A stretch of DNA of 64,000 nucleotides from Deltaproteobacteria bacterium (GTDB lineage Bacteria > Myxococcota_A > Polyangia > GCA-2747355 > JADLHG01): contig JADLHG010000042.1 in assembly GCA_020848905.1 (NCBI GenBank), forward strand, positions 487,399-551,398, given 5' to 3'. Positions 46,183 through 55,899 of the stretch are shown in pieces. The translations under genes and the position numbers were made by a program. The notes below the pieces were generated by a model. It saw nothing but the letters and a program-made list of their open reading frames with translations. It was not told the DNA's origin and searched no databases. The stretch's first letter is position 1; each line of letters starts with the position of its first letter.

Positions 46183-46932
46183 TCATCCGTAGGAGAGAAC
46201 GAGGCCCTGGGTGAGCAGTCTCCACCCGTCGACGAGCACGAACAACAAGAGCTTGAAAGGCAGGGACACGGTCGTCGGCGAGAGCATGTGCATGCCCAAC
46301 GCCAGGAGGACGTTCGCAACCACCATGTCCAGCACCAGAAAAGGCAAGAAGATGAGGAACCCGATCTGGAAGGCGGAGGCGAGCTGTCCGACGACGAACG
46401 CGGGTACCACCACGAGCAGGTCCCGATCTCGCACTCCTGCGCGCTCCTCGGCCGGACGCATACGTCGGGCAAGATCGAGAAACATCCCCCGGTCCCGCAC
46501 GTCGCTGTGCCGCAGCAGGAACTCTCGCAGCGGCTCCTTGGCCCGGTCGGCGGCACGAAAGAGCACCGAGGCAGAACCGGCCGAGAGCAAGCCGCCCTTC
46601 CCTCCCTCCTCGCCAGCCACGCCCCGGACCGCCTCGTAGACCTTGGCCCCCGTCGGTGCCATGACGTAGAGGCTCAGGATGACGGACAACCCCGTCAGCA
46701 CGATCGTCGGCGGGATCTGCGGCGTGCCTATGGCGTTGCGCAGCAGGGAGAGGACCACCGCGATCTTGACGAAGCTCGTCATCATGACCAAGACGAACGG
46801 GAGCAAGGAAAGCGCCGCCAGCAGCAGCACCACCGACACCGGCTCCCCACCACCGGTCACCGCCCCCTTCTCGCGTGCGAAGGCCTGCAACGGCGCCGCA
46901 GTGAACGCTGCGGCCAGGATGCACCACCTCAC
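46183..46932 (-). CDS. fliP: FliP-family export apparatus protein
   Basis: 249 residues from GTG 46932, which overlaps the fliO stop (GTGA). The N-terminal signal peptide (VRWCILAAAFTAAPLQAFA) is typical of flagellar FliP rather than SctR. Four membrane helices carry the signatures MMTSFVKIAVVLSLLRNAIG and FLPFLVLDMVVANVLLALGM. It nucleates the export gate. Confidence 0.9.
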   Translation of the reverse strand: MRWCILAAAFTAAPLQAFAREKGAVTGGGEPVSVVLLLAALSLLPFVLVMMTSFVKIAVVLSLLRNAIGTPQIPPTIVLTGLSVILSLYVMAPTGAKVYEAVRGVAGEEGGKGGLLSAGSASVLFRAADRAKEPLREFLLRHSDVRDRGMFLDLARRMRPAEERAGVRDRDLLVVVPAFVVGQLASAFQIGFLIFLPFLVLDMVVANVLLALGMHMLSPTTVSLPFKLLLFVLVDGWRLLTQGLVLSYG

Positions 46933-47312
46933 GACGGCACGCTCCCCGGCGGCTCCCGGTGCCGCCCAAGGAACTCCGCAAAGGTTCGTCGTGGCGTAAC
47001 GGGCGGGGCCAATCGCCCCTCCACCGAGGAGGGCTCCAGCTCCGTCAATAGGCTGAGCGCCCCGTCCGCAGAGCCCACCACCAGGTAGCGGCCCGCCGCT
47101 TCCACGACCCAGACCGAGCGCCCTGGGCCGAGAGGACATTGCTCCACGACGCGCAGAAGCCGACCCGGGGACGCGCTCCTTCCGAAGCGCCGCAAGCCGT
47201 AGCGCAGCGCCACGTAGGCCACACCGCTCACGACCGCCAGTGCGGCGAACATCCGCAACAGCACCCATCCGTATCCGAGGCTCGGCACTCCCGCGCCGTC
47301 GACCGTCGGCAT
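46929..47312 (-). CDS. fliO: FliO-like protein
   Basis: 127 residues: one transmembrane helix (FAALAVVSGVAYVALRYGL) followed by a small beta domain (LLRVVEQCPLGPGRSVWVV). FliO helps FliP fold and is flagellum-specific. The call rests on layout, position before fliP and the LGPGRSVWVVEAAGRYLVVG strand, since FliO is poorly conserved. Confidence 0.7.
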   Translation of the reverse strand: MPTVDGAGVPSLGYGWVLLRMFAALAVVSGVAYVALRYGLRRFGRSASPGRLLRVVEQCPLGPGRSVWVVEAAGRYLVVGSADGALSLLTELEPSSVEGRLAPPVTPRRTFAEFLGRHREPPGSVPS

Positions 47313-47332
47313 CCGTTCCCCCCTCCAGAAGC

Positions 47333-47929
47333 TCAGTCGTCGAAGAAGATAGGCTCCCGATGCCGGATGAAGAGTTCGACCGCGGCACGCACCTCCGGGT
47401 CCAGCTCGTGGAACTCCAGCCCCATCCCGGCGACGGTGTCGGGGGCCTGCGGATTGTGCTCCCGAAGCCAGCGCACCCGGCAGATTGCCGTGCAGGCTTG
47501 TTCCAGTCCGGGCACGGTGAACGTCACCTCGACCATCTCGTCGAGGCGCGCCGGCTGGTGCGTCGCCACGAACAGCCCCCCGCCACTGAGGTTCTCCATG
47601 AACCCGGTGTAGAAGTTATGCTCGCTGCCGTAGTTCACTTCCACGCGCGCGGGGAAGCGTCGCGATCTGCGACGCGAGTCCGCCTCGTCGCCATTTCCTC
47701 CCCGCGCATCGGCCGCGACCGGCTCCCCGTTCCGCTTGGCACCTCCGCCGGCCCCCTTCAGCGTCGTGAGGGGGAAGACCTCCTCCGGTCCGGTCTCCCC
47801 CCCGGCCCCGAGCGAAGACGCCAACTCGAGCTGCACTTCGCGACTGATCGCATGTAGGCGAAAACCGCAAAAGCCACAAAACGCGGCGTCGACAGGCAAC
47901 ACGTTCCGACAGGCTGGACACGCCGACAT
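47333..47929 (-). CDS. zinc-ribbon and PilZ-domain protein
   Basis: 198 residues. An N-terminal zinc ribbon (C4, C7, C18, C21) is followed by a linker and a PilZ domain (about 85-195) with the RRSRR arginines and the NLSGGG motif expected for cyclic-di-GMP binding. The TIGR02266-type form is common in myxobacteria. It is the first gene before fliO, suggesting c-di-GMP control of the export genes or their product. Confidence 0.82.
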   Translation of the reverse strand: MSACPACRNVLPVDAAFCGFCGFRLHAISREVQLELASSLGAGGETGPEEVFPLTTLKGAGGGAKRNGEPVAADARGGNGDEADSRRRSRRFPARVEVNYGSEHNFYTGFMENLSGGGLFVATHQPARLDEMVEVTFTVPGLEQACTAICRVRWLREHNPQAPDTVAGMGLEFHELDPEVRAAVELFIRHREPIFFDD

Positions 47930-48000
47930 TCCCCCGTCCTCCCTCTGCTCGTCTACCCTTCCTCACCGAGCACACCCACGCCCCACCACCGGCACGGCCC

Positions 48001-49464
48001 CTACGGCACCACATCCCCCGAAACTCGCGGCAGTATCTTGAAGTTGCCGAAAGAGTAGTGCAGCACGCCGCTCACGGACTTGAGCTTCGCCCCCGCGGCG
48101 AGCGGCGTGGGTGCCATGAAGTCGAAGAGGTCGTTCTCCACGAGGAGTCCGGAGTCCTTCAGCTTCACGCCGAGGACCTTCCCCTTGCTGTCCTTCGTCT
48201 GGTCCACCACCTCCACGTTCTCCACCTTCACCAGCACGCCCTCGTAGGGCTCGGCCTTGGAGCCGCCGTTCGCCACGTCCGCGGCGGCCACCGTCTCGGG
48301 TTTCGGCTCCGTCGCCGCCTTGCCCTTGCTCGTGAACGTCGCGTCGGTCAGCTCGCTCACCGTATCCTTGCTCCCGGCGTCCTTGTACTCCTTGTAGGTC
48401 GCCTTCACCTCGACCGACTCCCCCACCACCGGCTTGGTCGACGAGCTATCGTTCCACGCGTAGTACACGTATATGCCGCTATTGGGCCCACCGCTCTCCG
48501 CCTGGATCCAGAATCCATAGTACTTGGCGTTCGGCGGCGTGCCCGACACTGTCGAGTCTACCGCCGACACCACGCCGTTCACGATGACCTGGGTTCCGTC
48601 TGCCGGGTGGTTCGCGCTCGTCGCGTCCTGCACGTCCGAGATGCTGACCGCCTTTGCCGTCGGGCACGCCGTCCCCTTCTCAATATCGCCCGCGTCCCGC
48701 GGATTCAACCGATAGGCAAAGAAATAGACCGAAATACCCGTCACCGTCACGCAGTCCCCCACCTTGGGCGTATGGGGAAACAGATCGTCGTCCACGGCGA
48801 ACCCACCGGACACCTGAAACTCGCCGTACTGCGGGTTCACTTCCTTGGTAACCGCCACGTCCTTCACCCGCACGAGCACGTGCTCCCAGGTATCGGCGTT
48901 CGGATCCTCGGTCAGATCCTTCACCGTTACCTCCGCCGGCGCCGGGGGCGTCCCCGGACCGATCCGGGACACGCGAGCGTTCTCGAGTTCTTTCACATGC
49001 GCCTTCGCGGGATGCTTCTTGTCGTTGAAGCCGCCCTTCGGCACGAAGTACTTGACGGCTCCCTCCACCTTCACGTGGTCCCCGGGCTTCAGGTCGCTTA
49101 CCTGCCCCCCATCGGCGCGCTGCACCTTGTAGAGCTTGATCCCGCTTCCTGCTCCGCCCTTCGCCTCTTGGACGAAGACGTCGCCCGTGTACTGGCCGTA
49201 CCCGTCCACGGCGGACACGATGACGTCCCGAAGGGTGACGTTCGCCCCCTCCTTCACCTTGCCCGAGGTGATGTCGAAGATGTTGGTCTCGACGGCCGGG
49301 CCGCCCCCGTCCCCTCCACCACCCGTCGCGTCCGTGCCCCCGACGCCACCGTCCCCGGCCACGCCGCCACCGTCGGTTCCAGAACTGCCATTGCTTCGGC
49401 ACGCCGAAGCCACCGCCAACAGGATCCCGAGCCCGAGGCCCAGGGCCTTGGATTTATGCGTCAT
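48001..49464 (-). CDS. lipoprotein with tandem OB-fold-like repeats
   Basis: 487 residues. The signal peptide has lipobox ASAC, followed by a Gly/Asp-rich flexible linker of about 40 residues. The body shows an A-B-A'-B' duplication. DVIVSAVDGYGQYTGDVFVQ is mirrored by NGVVSAVDSTVSGT...YGFWIQ, and HVLVRVKDVAVT...DDDLF by GVLVKVENVEVV...ENDLF. Each unit looks like an OB-fold of the YhcR/DUF5689 type found in extracellular nucleases, but no nuclease domain is attached. It may bind polysaccharide or nucleic acid at the surface. Confidence 0.72.
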   Translation of the reverse strand: MTHKSKALGLGLGILLAVASACRSNGSSGTDGGGVAGDGGVGGTDATGGGGDGGGPAVETNIFDITSGKVKEGANVTLRDVIVSAVDGYGQYTGDVFVQEAKGGAGSGIKLYKVQRADGGQVSDLKPGDHVKVEGAVKYFVPKGGFNDKKHPAKAHVKELENARVSRIGPGTPPAPAEVTVKDLTEDPNADTWEHVLVRVKDVAVTKEVNPQYGEFQVSGGFAVDDDLFPHTPKVGDCVTVTGISVYFFAYRLNPRDAGDIEKGTACPTAKAVSISDVQDATSANHPADGTQVIVNGVVSAVDSTVSGTPPNAKYYGFWIQAESGGPNSGIYVYYAWNDSSSTKPVVGESVEVKATYKEYKDAGSKDTVSELTDATFTSKGKAATEPKPETVAAADVANGGSKAEPYEGVLVKVENVEVVDQTKDSKGKVLGVKLKDSGLLVENDLFDFMAPTPLAAGAKLKSVSGVLHYSFGNFKILPRVSGDVVP

Positions 49465-49524
49465 CTACGTCCTCCTCGGAGACAGACAGGAAGGTCCAGC
49501 GCACATCACGTCGTATTGCCGCGG

Positions 49525-49553
49525 ATAGTAGGTCGAGGCGTTGCGGAAGACAA
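49525..49553 (-). promoter_or_regulatory. predicted promoter of the OB-fold lipoprotein gene
   Basis: Minus strand: -35 TTGTCT (49548-49553), a 17-base spacer and -10 TACTAT (49525-49530), about 60 bases before the start. Confidence 0.55.
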
Positions 49554-49555
49554 GG

Positions 49556-49570
49556 GGGCCCGAGGGACCC
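49556..49570 (-). terminator. possible weak terminator after rplQ
   Basis: On the minus strand GGGTCC, loop CTC and GGGCCC form a 6-bp hairpin (one G-U pair) 17 bases after the rplQ stop. The U tract is poor (CCTTGTCTT), so this is tentative. Confidence 0.25.
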
Positions 49571-49587
49571 GAAGGCCGGAGAGGCTG

Positions 49588-50097
49588 CTACGCCTTCTCC
49601 TTGCGGCTACGCAGCTTCCCGAGCAGCCCCTTCTTCTTCTCGGGCGCTCGGACCTCCTCCACCGCCGCGCCTTCGCGCTGCGGCATCTCGGCCGGAACGA
49701 ACTCCAGAAGCGCCATCGGCGCGCCATCTCCACGCCGATTCCCTAGCTTGAAGACACGGGTATACCCGCCGGGACGGCCGAGGTACCGCGGGGCCCACTC
49801 GTTGAAAAGGTGAAGTACCGCGCTCCGCTGCCGCAGCCGCCGACCGACCATGCGCATCGCGTGGATCAGCCGCGCGCGGTCCTCGGGGGCCATCGCCTTC
49901 GGATCCTTCAGGAGCAAGTCCCCCAGCCGCGTGGCCCGCGTCACCATGCGCTCGGCGAGGCTGCGAAGCTCCCGCGCCTTCCGCTCCGTCGTCTGAACGC
50001 GCCCGTGCTCCACGAGACCGAGTAGCAGATTACTGAACGTCGCCCGCCGGTGCGAGGGGCTCCGATTCAGCTTCGTTTGTGCCTTCCTATGTCTCAC
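49588..50097 (-). CDS. rplQ: 50S ribosomal protein L17
   Basis: 169 residues. The N-terminal 120 (MRHRKAQTKLNRSPSHRRAT ... GGYTRVFKLGNRRGDGAPMA) are the standard L17. A further 45 residues form a charged tail (APEKKKGLLGKLRSRKEKA) not found in the usual 115-130-residue form. Last gene of the alpha operon. Confidence 0.95.
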   Translation of the reverse strand: MRHRKAQTKLNRSPSHRRATFSNLLLGLVEHGRVQTTERKARELRSLAERMVTRATRLGDLLLKDPKAMAPEDRARLIHAMRMVGRRLRQRSAVLHLFNEWAPRYLGRPGGYTRVFKLGNRRGDGAPMALLEFVPAEMPQREGAAVEEVRAPEKKKGLLGKLRSRKEKA

Positions 50098-50156
50098 AGC
50101 ATCCTCCTACGCGGCCTCGGCGTAGCGGCCGATGGACCGGAGCAACGCCCTCCCGT

Positions 50157-51224
50157 TTAGGACTGAGCGTTGCCTCCTTGATCGGGGTCCTTCTCTACCT
50201 TCGAAGGGTCGACCCAGTTGTCGAGCTTCATCCCGAGACCCAAGCCCATGGTGCCAAGGATTTCCTTGATCTCCTTCAGCGACTTGCGGCCGAAGTTCTT
50301 CGTCTTCAGCATCTCGGCCTCGGACTTCTGCACGAGCTGTCCGATCAGCTTGATGTTCGCATTCTGCAGGCAGTTCGCGCTACGGACCGAAAGCTCGAGC
50401 TCCTCGACGGGCCGGTTCAGGTTGTCGTTCAGCACGCGAAGCTGCTCGTCGCTCTCGCTCTCTTCCTCAGGCTCCGGCAGTTCCTCGAAGTTGATGAAGA
50501 TGCTGAGCTGGTCCTTCAGGATCTTCGCCGCGAACGCCACCGCGTTCTCTGGCGCCACGCTGCCATCCGTCCACACCTCGAGCGTCAGCTTGTCGTAGTC
50601 GGTCTGCTGCCCGACGCGCGCGTGCGTAACCGTGTAGTTGACCTTTCGAACCGGGGAGAAGAGCGCATCGATCGGGATCGTCCCTACCGGCATTCCGGCG
50701 GCCTTGTTCCGCTCTGCCGGAACGTAGCCTCGTCCCATCTGCACGGTGAGCTCCATCCGAAGACGGGCATCCCCGGAAAGCGTCGCGATCACGTGATCCG
50801 GGTTCAGAACGGAGATTCCGTCCCGCGCCTGGATGTCTGCCCCCGTGACCGGTCCGTCTCCGCGCTTATCGATGTAGATCGTGTGCGGCCCGGCGTCCGT
50901 CATCCGGAGCAGAACCTCTTTGAGGTTCAGGATCACGTCCGTCACGTCCTCGACCACGCCGGGCAAGGTGGTGAACTCGTGCAACGCACCATCGAGCTTG
51001 ACGGCCGTGATGCCGGCTCCCTGCAGGGACGACAGCAGGACGCGCCGCAGGCTGTTGCCGATCGTGATACCAAAGCCCCGCTCGAGCGGCTCACAGGTAA
51101 ACTTCCCGTACGTCGCCGTTAGGGTATCCGTCTCCTTGTCCAGCGCTCGAGGCTTGATCAGGTCACGCCAGTTTCGTGCAATCACCGGATTCTGCATGCC
51201 ACTCACGGTGCTCATCGTCTCCAT
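50157..51224 (-). CDS. rpoA: RNA polymerase alpha subunit
   Basis: 355 residues. The ATG at 51224 follows an AGAGGGAG ribosome binding site; an upstream ATG at 51239 is also in frame. The N-terminal dimerisation domain ([18 protein letters not shown]) is followed by an acidic linker ([12 protein letters not shown]) and the C-terminal UP-element/activator domain ([34 protein letters not shown]). Confidence 0.96.
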   Translation of the reverse strand: METMSTVSGMQNPVIARNWRDLIKPRALDKETDTLTATYGKFTCEPLERGFGITIGNSLRRVLLSSLQGAGITAVKLDGALHEFTTLPGVVEDVTDVILNLKEVLLRMTDAGPHTIYIDKRGDGPVTGADIQARDGISVLNPDHVIATLSGDARLRMELTVQMGRGYVPAERNKAAGMPVGTIPIDALFSPVRKVNYTVTHARVGQQTDYDKLTLEVWTDGSVAPENAVAFAAKILKDQLSIFINFEELPEPEEESESDEQLRVLNDNLNRPVEELELSVRSANCLQNANIKLIGQLVQKSEAEMLKTKNFGRKSLKEIKEILGTMGLGLGMKLDNWVDPSKVEKDPDQGGNAQS

Positions 51225-51342
51225 GCTGCTCCCTCTCATTGTCGCCAAGCCCGCGCGGACCTGGACGAACCATCGGACCTGCGCCGTCAGCCGATCTCGC
51301 GTGGCTCGCCGGGTGCTGAGCGCCGGGCGGTCGTGGACGTCC

Positions 51343-51969
51343 CTACTTGGAGTAGAGCTCGACGATCAGTTGTTCGCGGATGGGCATGGTCAACTCCTCA
51401 CGCACCGGCATACTTCCCACCTTGCCCTGAAAGCCGTCCTTGTCGAGCTCCAACCAGCTCGGCACTCCCCGGCGATCCACCGCCGCGAGCGCCTCCACGA
51501 TCTTCGCCACCTGCCGACTTCGCTCGTGCACCTGCACCACGTCGCCCGGGCGCACCAGCGCCGAAGGAATGTTGCAGCAGTGCCCGTTCACCAAGAAGTG
51601 CCGATGCCGCACCAGCTGCCGAGCCTCCGTCCGCGTGGACGCAAGTCCCAGCCGGTAGACGACGTTATCCAGCCTGCGCTCGAGGAGCGCGAGCAGGTTC
51701 TCGCCCGTCACCCCCTTCATGCGCGTCGCCTTGTGATAGGAGCTGCGGAACTGCCCCTCGAGCATGCTGTACATGCGCCGAACCTTCTGCTTCTCGCGCA
51801 GCTGCTCGCCGTAGTTCGAGCGTTTCTTTCGCCCCTGCCCGTGCTGACCGGGGGGATACGCACGACGCTCGAAGGCGCATTTATCGGTATAGCAGCGCTC
51901 TCCCTTGAGGAAGAGCTTCATATCTTCGCGCCGGCAGAGCCGACATACTGGTCCGGTATAGCGAGCCAC
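51343..51969 (-). CDS. rpsD: 30S ribosomal protein S4
   Basis: 208 residues. The zinc-binding 'C+' form: cysteines in CRLCRRE and CYTDKC. The S4 RNA-binding domain [20 protein letters not shown] is intact. An assembly-initiating protein of the 30S subunit. Confidence 0.96.
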   Translation of the reverse strand: MARYTGPVCRLCRREDMKLFLKGERCYTDKCAFERRAYPPGQHGQGRKKRSNYGEQLREKQKVRRMYSMLEGQFRSSYHKATRMKGVTGENLLALLERRLDNVVYRLGLASTRTEARQLVRHRHFLVNGHCCNIPSALVRPGDVVQVHERSRQVAKIVEALAAVDRRGVPSWLELDKDGFQGKVGSMPVREELTMPIREQLIVELYSK

Positions 51970-52018
51970 CCGTTACCTCCCTGATTCTCGTGGGGCCACT
52001 TTCAACGTTGGCCGCTGG

Positions 52019-52408
52019 TCACACGCGTCGGCGCTTCGGCGGACGACATCCGTTGTGGGGAATGGGCGTCACGTCACGAATCAACGTGATCTTGAAGCCC
52101 GCCGCCTGCAGGGCGCGCAAGGCCGACTCTCGTCCGCCTCCAGGCCCCTTCACGTACACGGAGACGCTGCGCATGCCGTGCTCCATCGCCTTGCGCGCGG
52201 CATCCTCCGCTGCGAGCTGCGCAGCAAACGGCGTGCTCTTGCGCGACCCCTTGAAGCCGCACACGCCGGAGCTCGACCACGCCAGCACGTTCCCGCTGAC
52301 ATCCGTGATCGTGACCACCGTGTTGTTGAACGTCGACGTAACATGAGCGATGCCGCTCTGGACGTTCTTCTTGACCTTGCGCTTCGTGCCCTTCCTCGGA
52401 TTAGCCAT
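52019..52408 (-). CDS. rpsK: 30S ribosomal protein S11
   Basis: 129 residues. Conserved elements [37 protein letters not shown] and [10 protein letters not shown] identify S11, in the head-platform contact of the small subunit. Confidence 0.96.
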   Translation of the reverse strand: MANPRKGTKRKVKKNVQSGIAHVTSTFNNTVVTITDVSGNVLAWSSSGVCGFKGSRKSTPFAAQLAAEDAARKAMEHGMRSVSVYVKGPGGGRESALRALQAAGFKITLIRDVTPIPHNGCRPPKRRRV

Positions 52409-52425
52409 GGGTCTTCACTCGTCCG

Positions 52426-52839
52426 CTACTTCCCGGCCGGAGCCGCGCCACCACCGGCACCGCCTGCCGCTGGCCGCTTCTTGGCCATGAGACCACGTCG
52501 GGGACCCTTGCGCGTCCTCGCGTTGGTGCTTGTCCTCTGCCCCCGCACCGGCAAGCCACGCTTGTGGCGAATGCCGCGGTAGCAGTTCAGATCCATGAGC
52601 CGCTTGATGTTCATCGACACCTCGCGGCGCAGATCCCCCTCCACCTTGTATCCCGCATCGAGAACTTGCCGGATGCGCCGGATCTGATCCTCGGACATGT
52701 CGTCGGTGCGGATTCCACCGCCCACGTCCGCCTTATCCAGGATCTCCTCGGCTCGCGCGCGACCGATGCCATAGATGTATGTCAGCGCAATGTCAATGCG
52801 CTTATTGCGCGGAAGGTCAACACCAGCGATACGTGCCAT
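52426..52839 (-). CDS. rpsM: 30S ribosomal protein S13
   Basis: 137 residues. Starts [20 protein letters not shown] and has the RNA-binding [20 protein letters not shown]. An Ala/Gly-rich extension of about 15 residues lies at the C-terminus ([15 protein letters not shown]), longer than usual. Confidence 0.96.
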   Translation of the reverse strand: MARIAGVDLPRNKRIDIALTYIYGIGRARAEEILDKADVGGGIRTDDMSEDQIRRIRQVLDAGYKVEGDLRREVSMNIKRLMDLNCYRGIRHKRGLPVRGQRTSTNARTRKGPRRGLMAKKRPAAGGAGGGAAPAGK

Positions 52840-52934
52840 CGTTCCTTGCTCCTATCGTCCCCGGGGTGCAGCCCCGAGTGCGCCGCGGCAGCCGCTCCTC
52901 GGGCGCCGAGCCGCCCGCGGGCCCCGCCGGGACC

Positions 52935-53048
52935 TTAGCCCTGTCGCTGCTTATGTCGTGGGTTGGTGCAGATGACCCGAACCACGCCGCGCCGACGAAT
53001 GATCTTGCACTTGTCACAAATCCGCTTAACCGACGCTCGAACTTTCAT
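52935..53048 (-). CDS. rpmJ: 50S ribosomal protein L36
   Basis: 37 residues. Starts [20 protein letters not shown] and ends HKQRQG. The zinc ligands C11, C14 and C27 plus H32 (CXXC form) are intact. Confidence 0.95.
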   Translation of the reverse strand: MKVRASVKRICDKCKIIRRRGVVRVICTNPRHKQRQG

Positions 53049-53069
53049 GGCTGCCTTCTCTTTGCTTCG

Positions 53070-53861
53070 CTAGGCCGTATGCAGTGCGACACCCGTCTCG
53101 GCAGACGCTCCACTCAGCACCCAGGGGCCGTTTTCCGTAATGGCCACCGAATGCTCGAAATGGGCCGAGAGCTTGCCATCCTTCGTTCGCGCTGTCCAGC
53201 GGTCTTCATCGACCGTGACCTCGTGCGTTCCCACGTTCACCATCGGCTCGATGGCCAGCACCATTCCTGGCCTAAGTCGTGGATTTCTCCCGGGTCCCAC
53301 GAAGTTCGGGACCGGCGGATCCTCGTGCATCCTCCGTCCGATCCCGTGCCCCACGAAGACCCGCACCACCGAGAACCCGTTCAGCTCGACGTGGGTTTGA
53401 ACCGCCGAGCTGACGTCCCGGAGCCGGTTTCCCGGCCGGCACTGCTCGATGGCACGTCCCAGCGCTTCCTCCGTCACCTTCAAGAGCTTCTTCGCCTCCG
53501 CCGAAATCTCACCCACGGGGACCGTCCGTGCGGAGTCGCCGAAATAGCCATCCCGCGCCACGCCGAAATCGATACTGACGATGTCACCTTCCACGAGCAC
53601 CCGCTTGTGATTCGGGATCCCATGGACCACCTCGTCGTTCACCGACACGCACACCACAGCGGGGAAAGGCGGCGAACCGTAGCCCAGAAACGCGGGCTCC
53701 ACTCGGTGCTGCCGGACTAGCGCAGCGGCCCGATCCCCGAGCTCGCCCGTCGTCACTCCAGGCTTCACCATCGCCGCCAGTTCGCTCAAGACCTCCCGGA
53801 CCACCTGATTCGCAGTCCACATCTTCTGCAGTTCGGCGTGACTCTTGTAAACAATCGACAT
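53070..53861 (-). CDS. map: methionine aminopeptidase type I
   Basis: 263 residues, a pita-bread fold metallopeptidase that removes initiator methionine. Metal ligands are present: Asp in DFGVARDGYFGD, His in HGIGRRMHEDP and Glu in EPMV and EHS. It lies between rpmJ and secY; adk, often found here, is missing. Confidence 0.95.
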   Translation of the reverse strand: MSIVYKSHAELQKMWTANQVVREVLSELAAMVKPGVTTGELGDRAAALVRQHRVEPAFLGYGSPPFPAVVCVSVNDEVVHGIPNHKRVLVEGDIVSIDFGVARDGYFGDSARTVPVGEISAEAKKLLKVTEEALGRAIEQCRPGNRLRDVSSAVQTHVELNGFSVVRVFVGHGIGRRMHEDPPVPNFVGPGRNPRLRPGMVLAIEPMVNVGTHEVTVDEDRWTARTKDGKLSAHFEHSVAITENGPWVLSGASAETGVALHTA

Positions 53862-53867
53862 CGCAAA

Positions 53868-55193
53868 CTAGCGGGTTCTCCGACCGCGGATCCGCGGGCC
53901 CTTCGGCCCGGCGAACCCCTCGTAGTGCCGGGTAATCAGATGCGACTCGATCTGCTGCACCGTATCCAGCGCCACGCCGACCACGATCAGGAGTCCCGTT
54001 CCGCCGAAGTAGAACGGCACCTTGAAGTGCGCCACCAGCAGCGTCGGCAAAACACATACGGCCGAGATGTAGAGAGCTCCGCCGAACGTAATGCGGGTCA
54101 GCACCTTGTCGATGTACTCGGCCGTCTTCTTCCCCGGTCGAATGCCCGGGATGAAGCCGCCGTTCTTCTTCAGGTTGTCCGCCACATCGACCGGATTGAA
54201 CGTAACCGCCGTGTAGAAGTAACAGAAGAAGATGATAAGCAGGACATAGAGCGTGAGATACCGCCAGTCGTCCGGCTGGAGCGCATCCCGCAACGCCTGC
54301 ATCCACGGCGCGTCGATGAAGTGCGCGAGCTGCGTCGGGAACATCAGGATCGAAGAGGCGAAGATGGGCGGGATCACGCCGGCCGTGTTCAGCTTCAACG
54401 GAAGATGGCTCGATTGCCCACCCATCACCTTCCGGCCTACCACGCGCTTCGCGTATTGCACGGGTATCCGCCGTTGCGCCCGCTCGAAAAAGATGATCAC
54501 CCCCACGACTAGCACCACGATCGCGGCGATCAGCGCCAAGCTCAGCGCCCCGAGCTCCCCCATCTTCGCCTTCTGCCAGAGCTTGACGAGCCCGTCAGGC
54601 ATGTCGGCGACGATACCGGCAAAGATGATGAGCGATATCCCGTTACCGATTCCCCGCTCCGTGATCTGCTCTCCGAGCCACATCACGAACGCGGTACCGG
54701 TCGTCAGCGTGAGGATGGTCATCATGCGGAACGACCAACCCGGATCGAGCACCACCTCGCCGTAGGTCCGGTAGCTGTCGTTCGACCCTTCGAGCCAGGC
54801 CGCGATGAAGTAACCCTGAAGGAAGCTGAGAAGGATCGTCCCGTAGCGGGTGTACTGATTGATCTTCTTTCTTCCCGCCTCACCCTCTCGGCTCAGCCTT
54901 TCAAGGGAGGGGACGACCACGGTCAGGAGCTGAAGAATGATAGAGGACGAAATGTAGGGCATGATCCCGAGAGCGATAATCGACAGCTGCTCCAGGGCTC
55001 CGCCGGAGAACATATTGAAGAGCCCGAGAAAGGAGCCGGACGAAGCAGCCATGATCTGCTTCATCACCGTGCGATTGACCCCTGGAACGGTGACGAACAC
55101 CATCACCCGGACCACCGCAAGCATCATCAGCGTGAAGAGGATGCGCTTACGGAGCTCTGGGATCTTGGTTACACCGCCAAATCCTGTAGCCAT
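53868..55193 (-). CDS. secY: preprotein translocase subunit SecY
   Basis: 441 residues with ten predicted transmembrane helices, forming the protein-conducting channel with SecE and SecG. Signatures: the first plug-proximal region [34 protein letters not shown] and the cytoplasmic loop with IQYAKR-type VQYAKRVVG. The ATG at 55193 is chosen over an upstream Arg-rich read-through frame. Confidence 0.96.
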   Translation of the reverse strand: MATGFGGVTKIPELRKRILFTLMMLAVVRVMVFVTVPGVNRTVMKQIMAASSGSFLGLFNMFSGGALEQLSIIALGIMPYISSSIILQLLTVVVPSLERLSREGEAGRKKINQYTRYGTILLSFLQGYFIAAWLEGSNDSYRTYGEVVLDPGWSFRMMTILTLTTGTAFVMWLGEQITERGIGNGISLIIFAGIVADMPDGLVKLWQKAKMGELGALSLALIAAIVVLVVGVIIFFERAQRRIPVQYAKRVVGRKVMGGQSSHLPLKLNTAGVIPPIFASSILMFPTQLAHFIDAPWMQALRDALQPDDWRYLTLYVLLIIFFCYFYTAVTFNPVDVADNLKKNGGFIPGIRPGKKTAEYIDKVLTRITFGGALYISAVCVLPTLLVAHFKVPFYFGGTGLLIVVGVALDTVQQIESHLITRHYEGFAGPKGPRIRGRRTR

Positions 55194-55206
55194 CTCCCTC
55201 TCCCGC

Positions 55207-55692
55207 TCAGGCCTGCGCGTCGGTCGTGGGAGTGCCCTTGCCCGGCACCACCTCAGCGCTCCCGCCGGCCGCCTGGATCTTCTCCAGCGCCGCCTTCGAG
55301 AACGCATGCGCCCGCACGACCAGCTTCACCGCCAGCTCGCCGTCGCCAAGCACCTTGAGTCGCTCCGCGCGTCGCGGCATCATTCCGCGCGCCTTCAGCG
55401 CGTCGGCGTCTACGGCATCTCCCGGCCCGAAGGCCTTAGCCAGCTGCGACACGTTCACCGGGAAGTACTCGGCCCGAAACGGATTCTTGAACCCGCGCTT
55501 CGGCAGCCGCCGCTGAATCGGCATCTGCCCGCCTTCGAACCAGGCGCTGCGATTGACGCCGCTACGGGCGCGCTGCCCCTTCATGCCTCGGCCGGCCGTG
55601 GTGCCGAGCCCGCTGCCGTGCCCGCGCCCGACCCGCTTGGCCTTTTGCCGAGCGCCCTTGGGGCCCGACAGGCGATCTAGTGTGGTGCCCAT
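55207..55692 (-). CDS. rplO: 50S ribosomal protein L15
   Basis: 161 residues. The Gly/Arg-rich N-terminus ([20 protein letters not shown]) and [20 protein letters not shown] are the L15 signature. 13 bases before secY. Confidence 0.96.
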   Translation of the reverse strand: MGTTLDRLSGPKGARQKAKRVGRGHGSGLGTTAGRGMKGQRARSGVNRSAWFEGGQMPIQRRLPKRGFKNPFRAEYFPVNVSQLAKAFGPGDAVDADALKARGMMPRRAERLKVLGDGELAVKLVVRAHAFSKAALEKIQAAGGSAEVVPGKGTPTTDAQA

Positions 55693-55711
55693 GTATTTGA
55701 CTCCGCTCGCG

Positions 55712-55897
55712 CTACTCGACGGCCTCGACGCGCACCAGGTGCTGCACCTTGCGAATCATTCCGCGAATGGCAGCGCTGTCCTCGAGCACGCGCGAGTGGT
55801 TTGGCCGGCCCAACCCGAGCCCCTTCAGCACCACACGCTGCGTCTCCGGTCGGCTGATCCCCGACCGCACCTGCGTGACTTTCAGTTTCTTCGCCAT
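55712..55897 (-). CDS. rpmD: 50S ribosomal protein L30
   Basis: 61 residues: KVTQVRSGISRPETQRVVL, GLGLGRPNHSRVLEDS and IRGMIRKVQHLV match L30. Two bases after the rpsE stop. Confidence 0.95.
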   Translation of the reverse strand: MAKKLKVTQVRSGISRPETQRVVLKGLGLGRPNHSRVLEDSAAIRGMIRKVQHLVRVEAVE

Positions 55898-55899
55898 GA

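Noticed and set aside
43993..47312. Calling the export genes a type III secretion (Sct) injectisome
   Set aside because: A FliO-like gene and a signal-peptide FliP point to a flagellar origin, and no secretin, needle or effector gene is present in the window.
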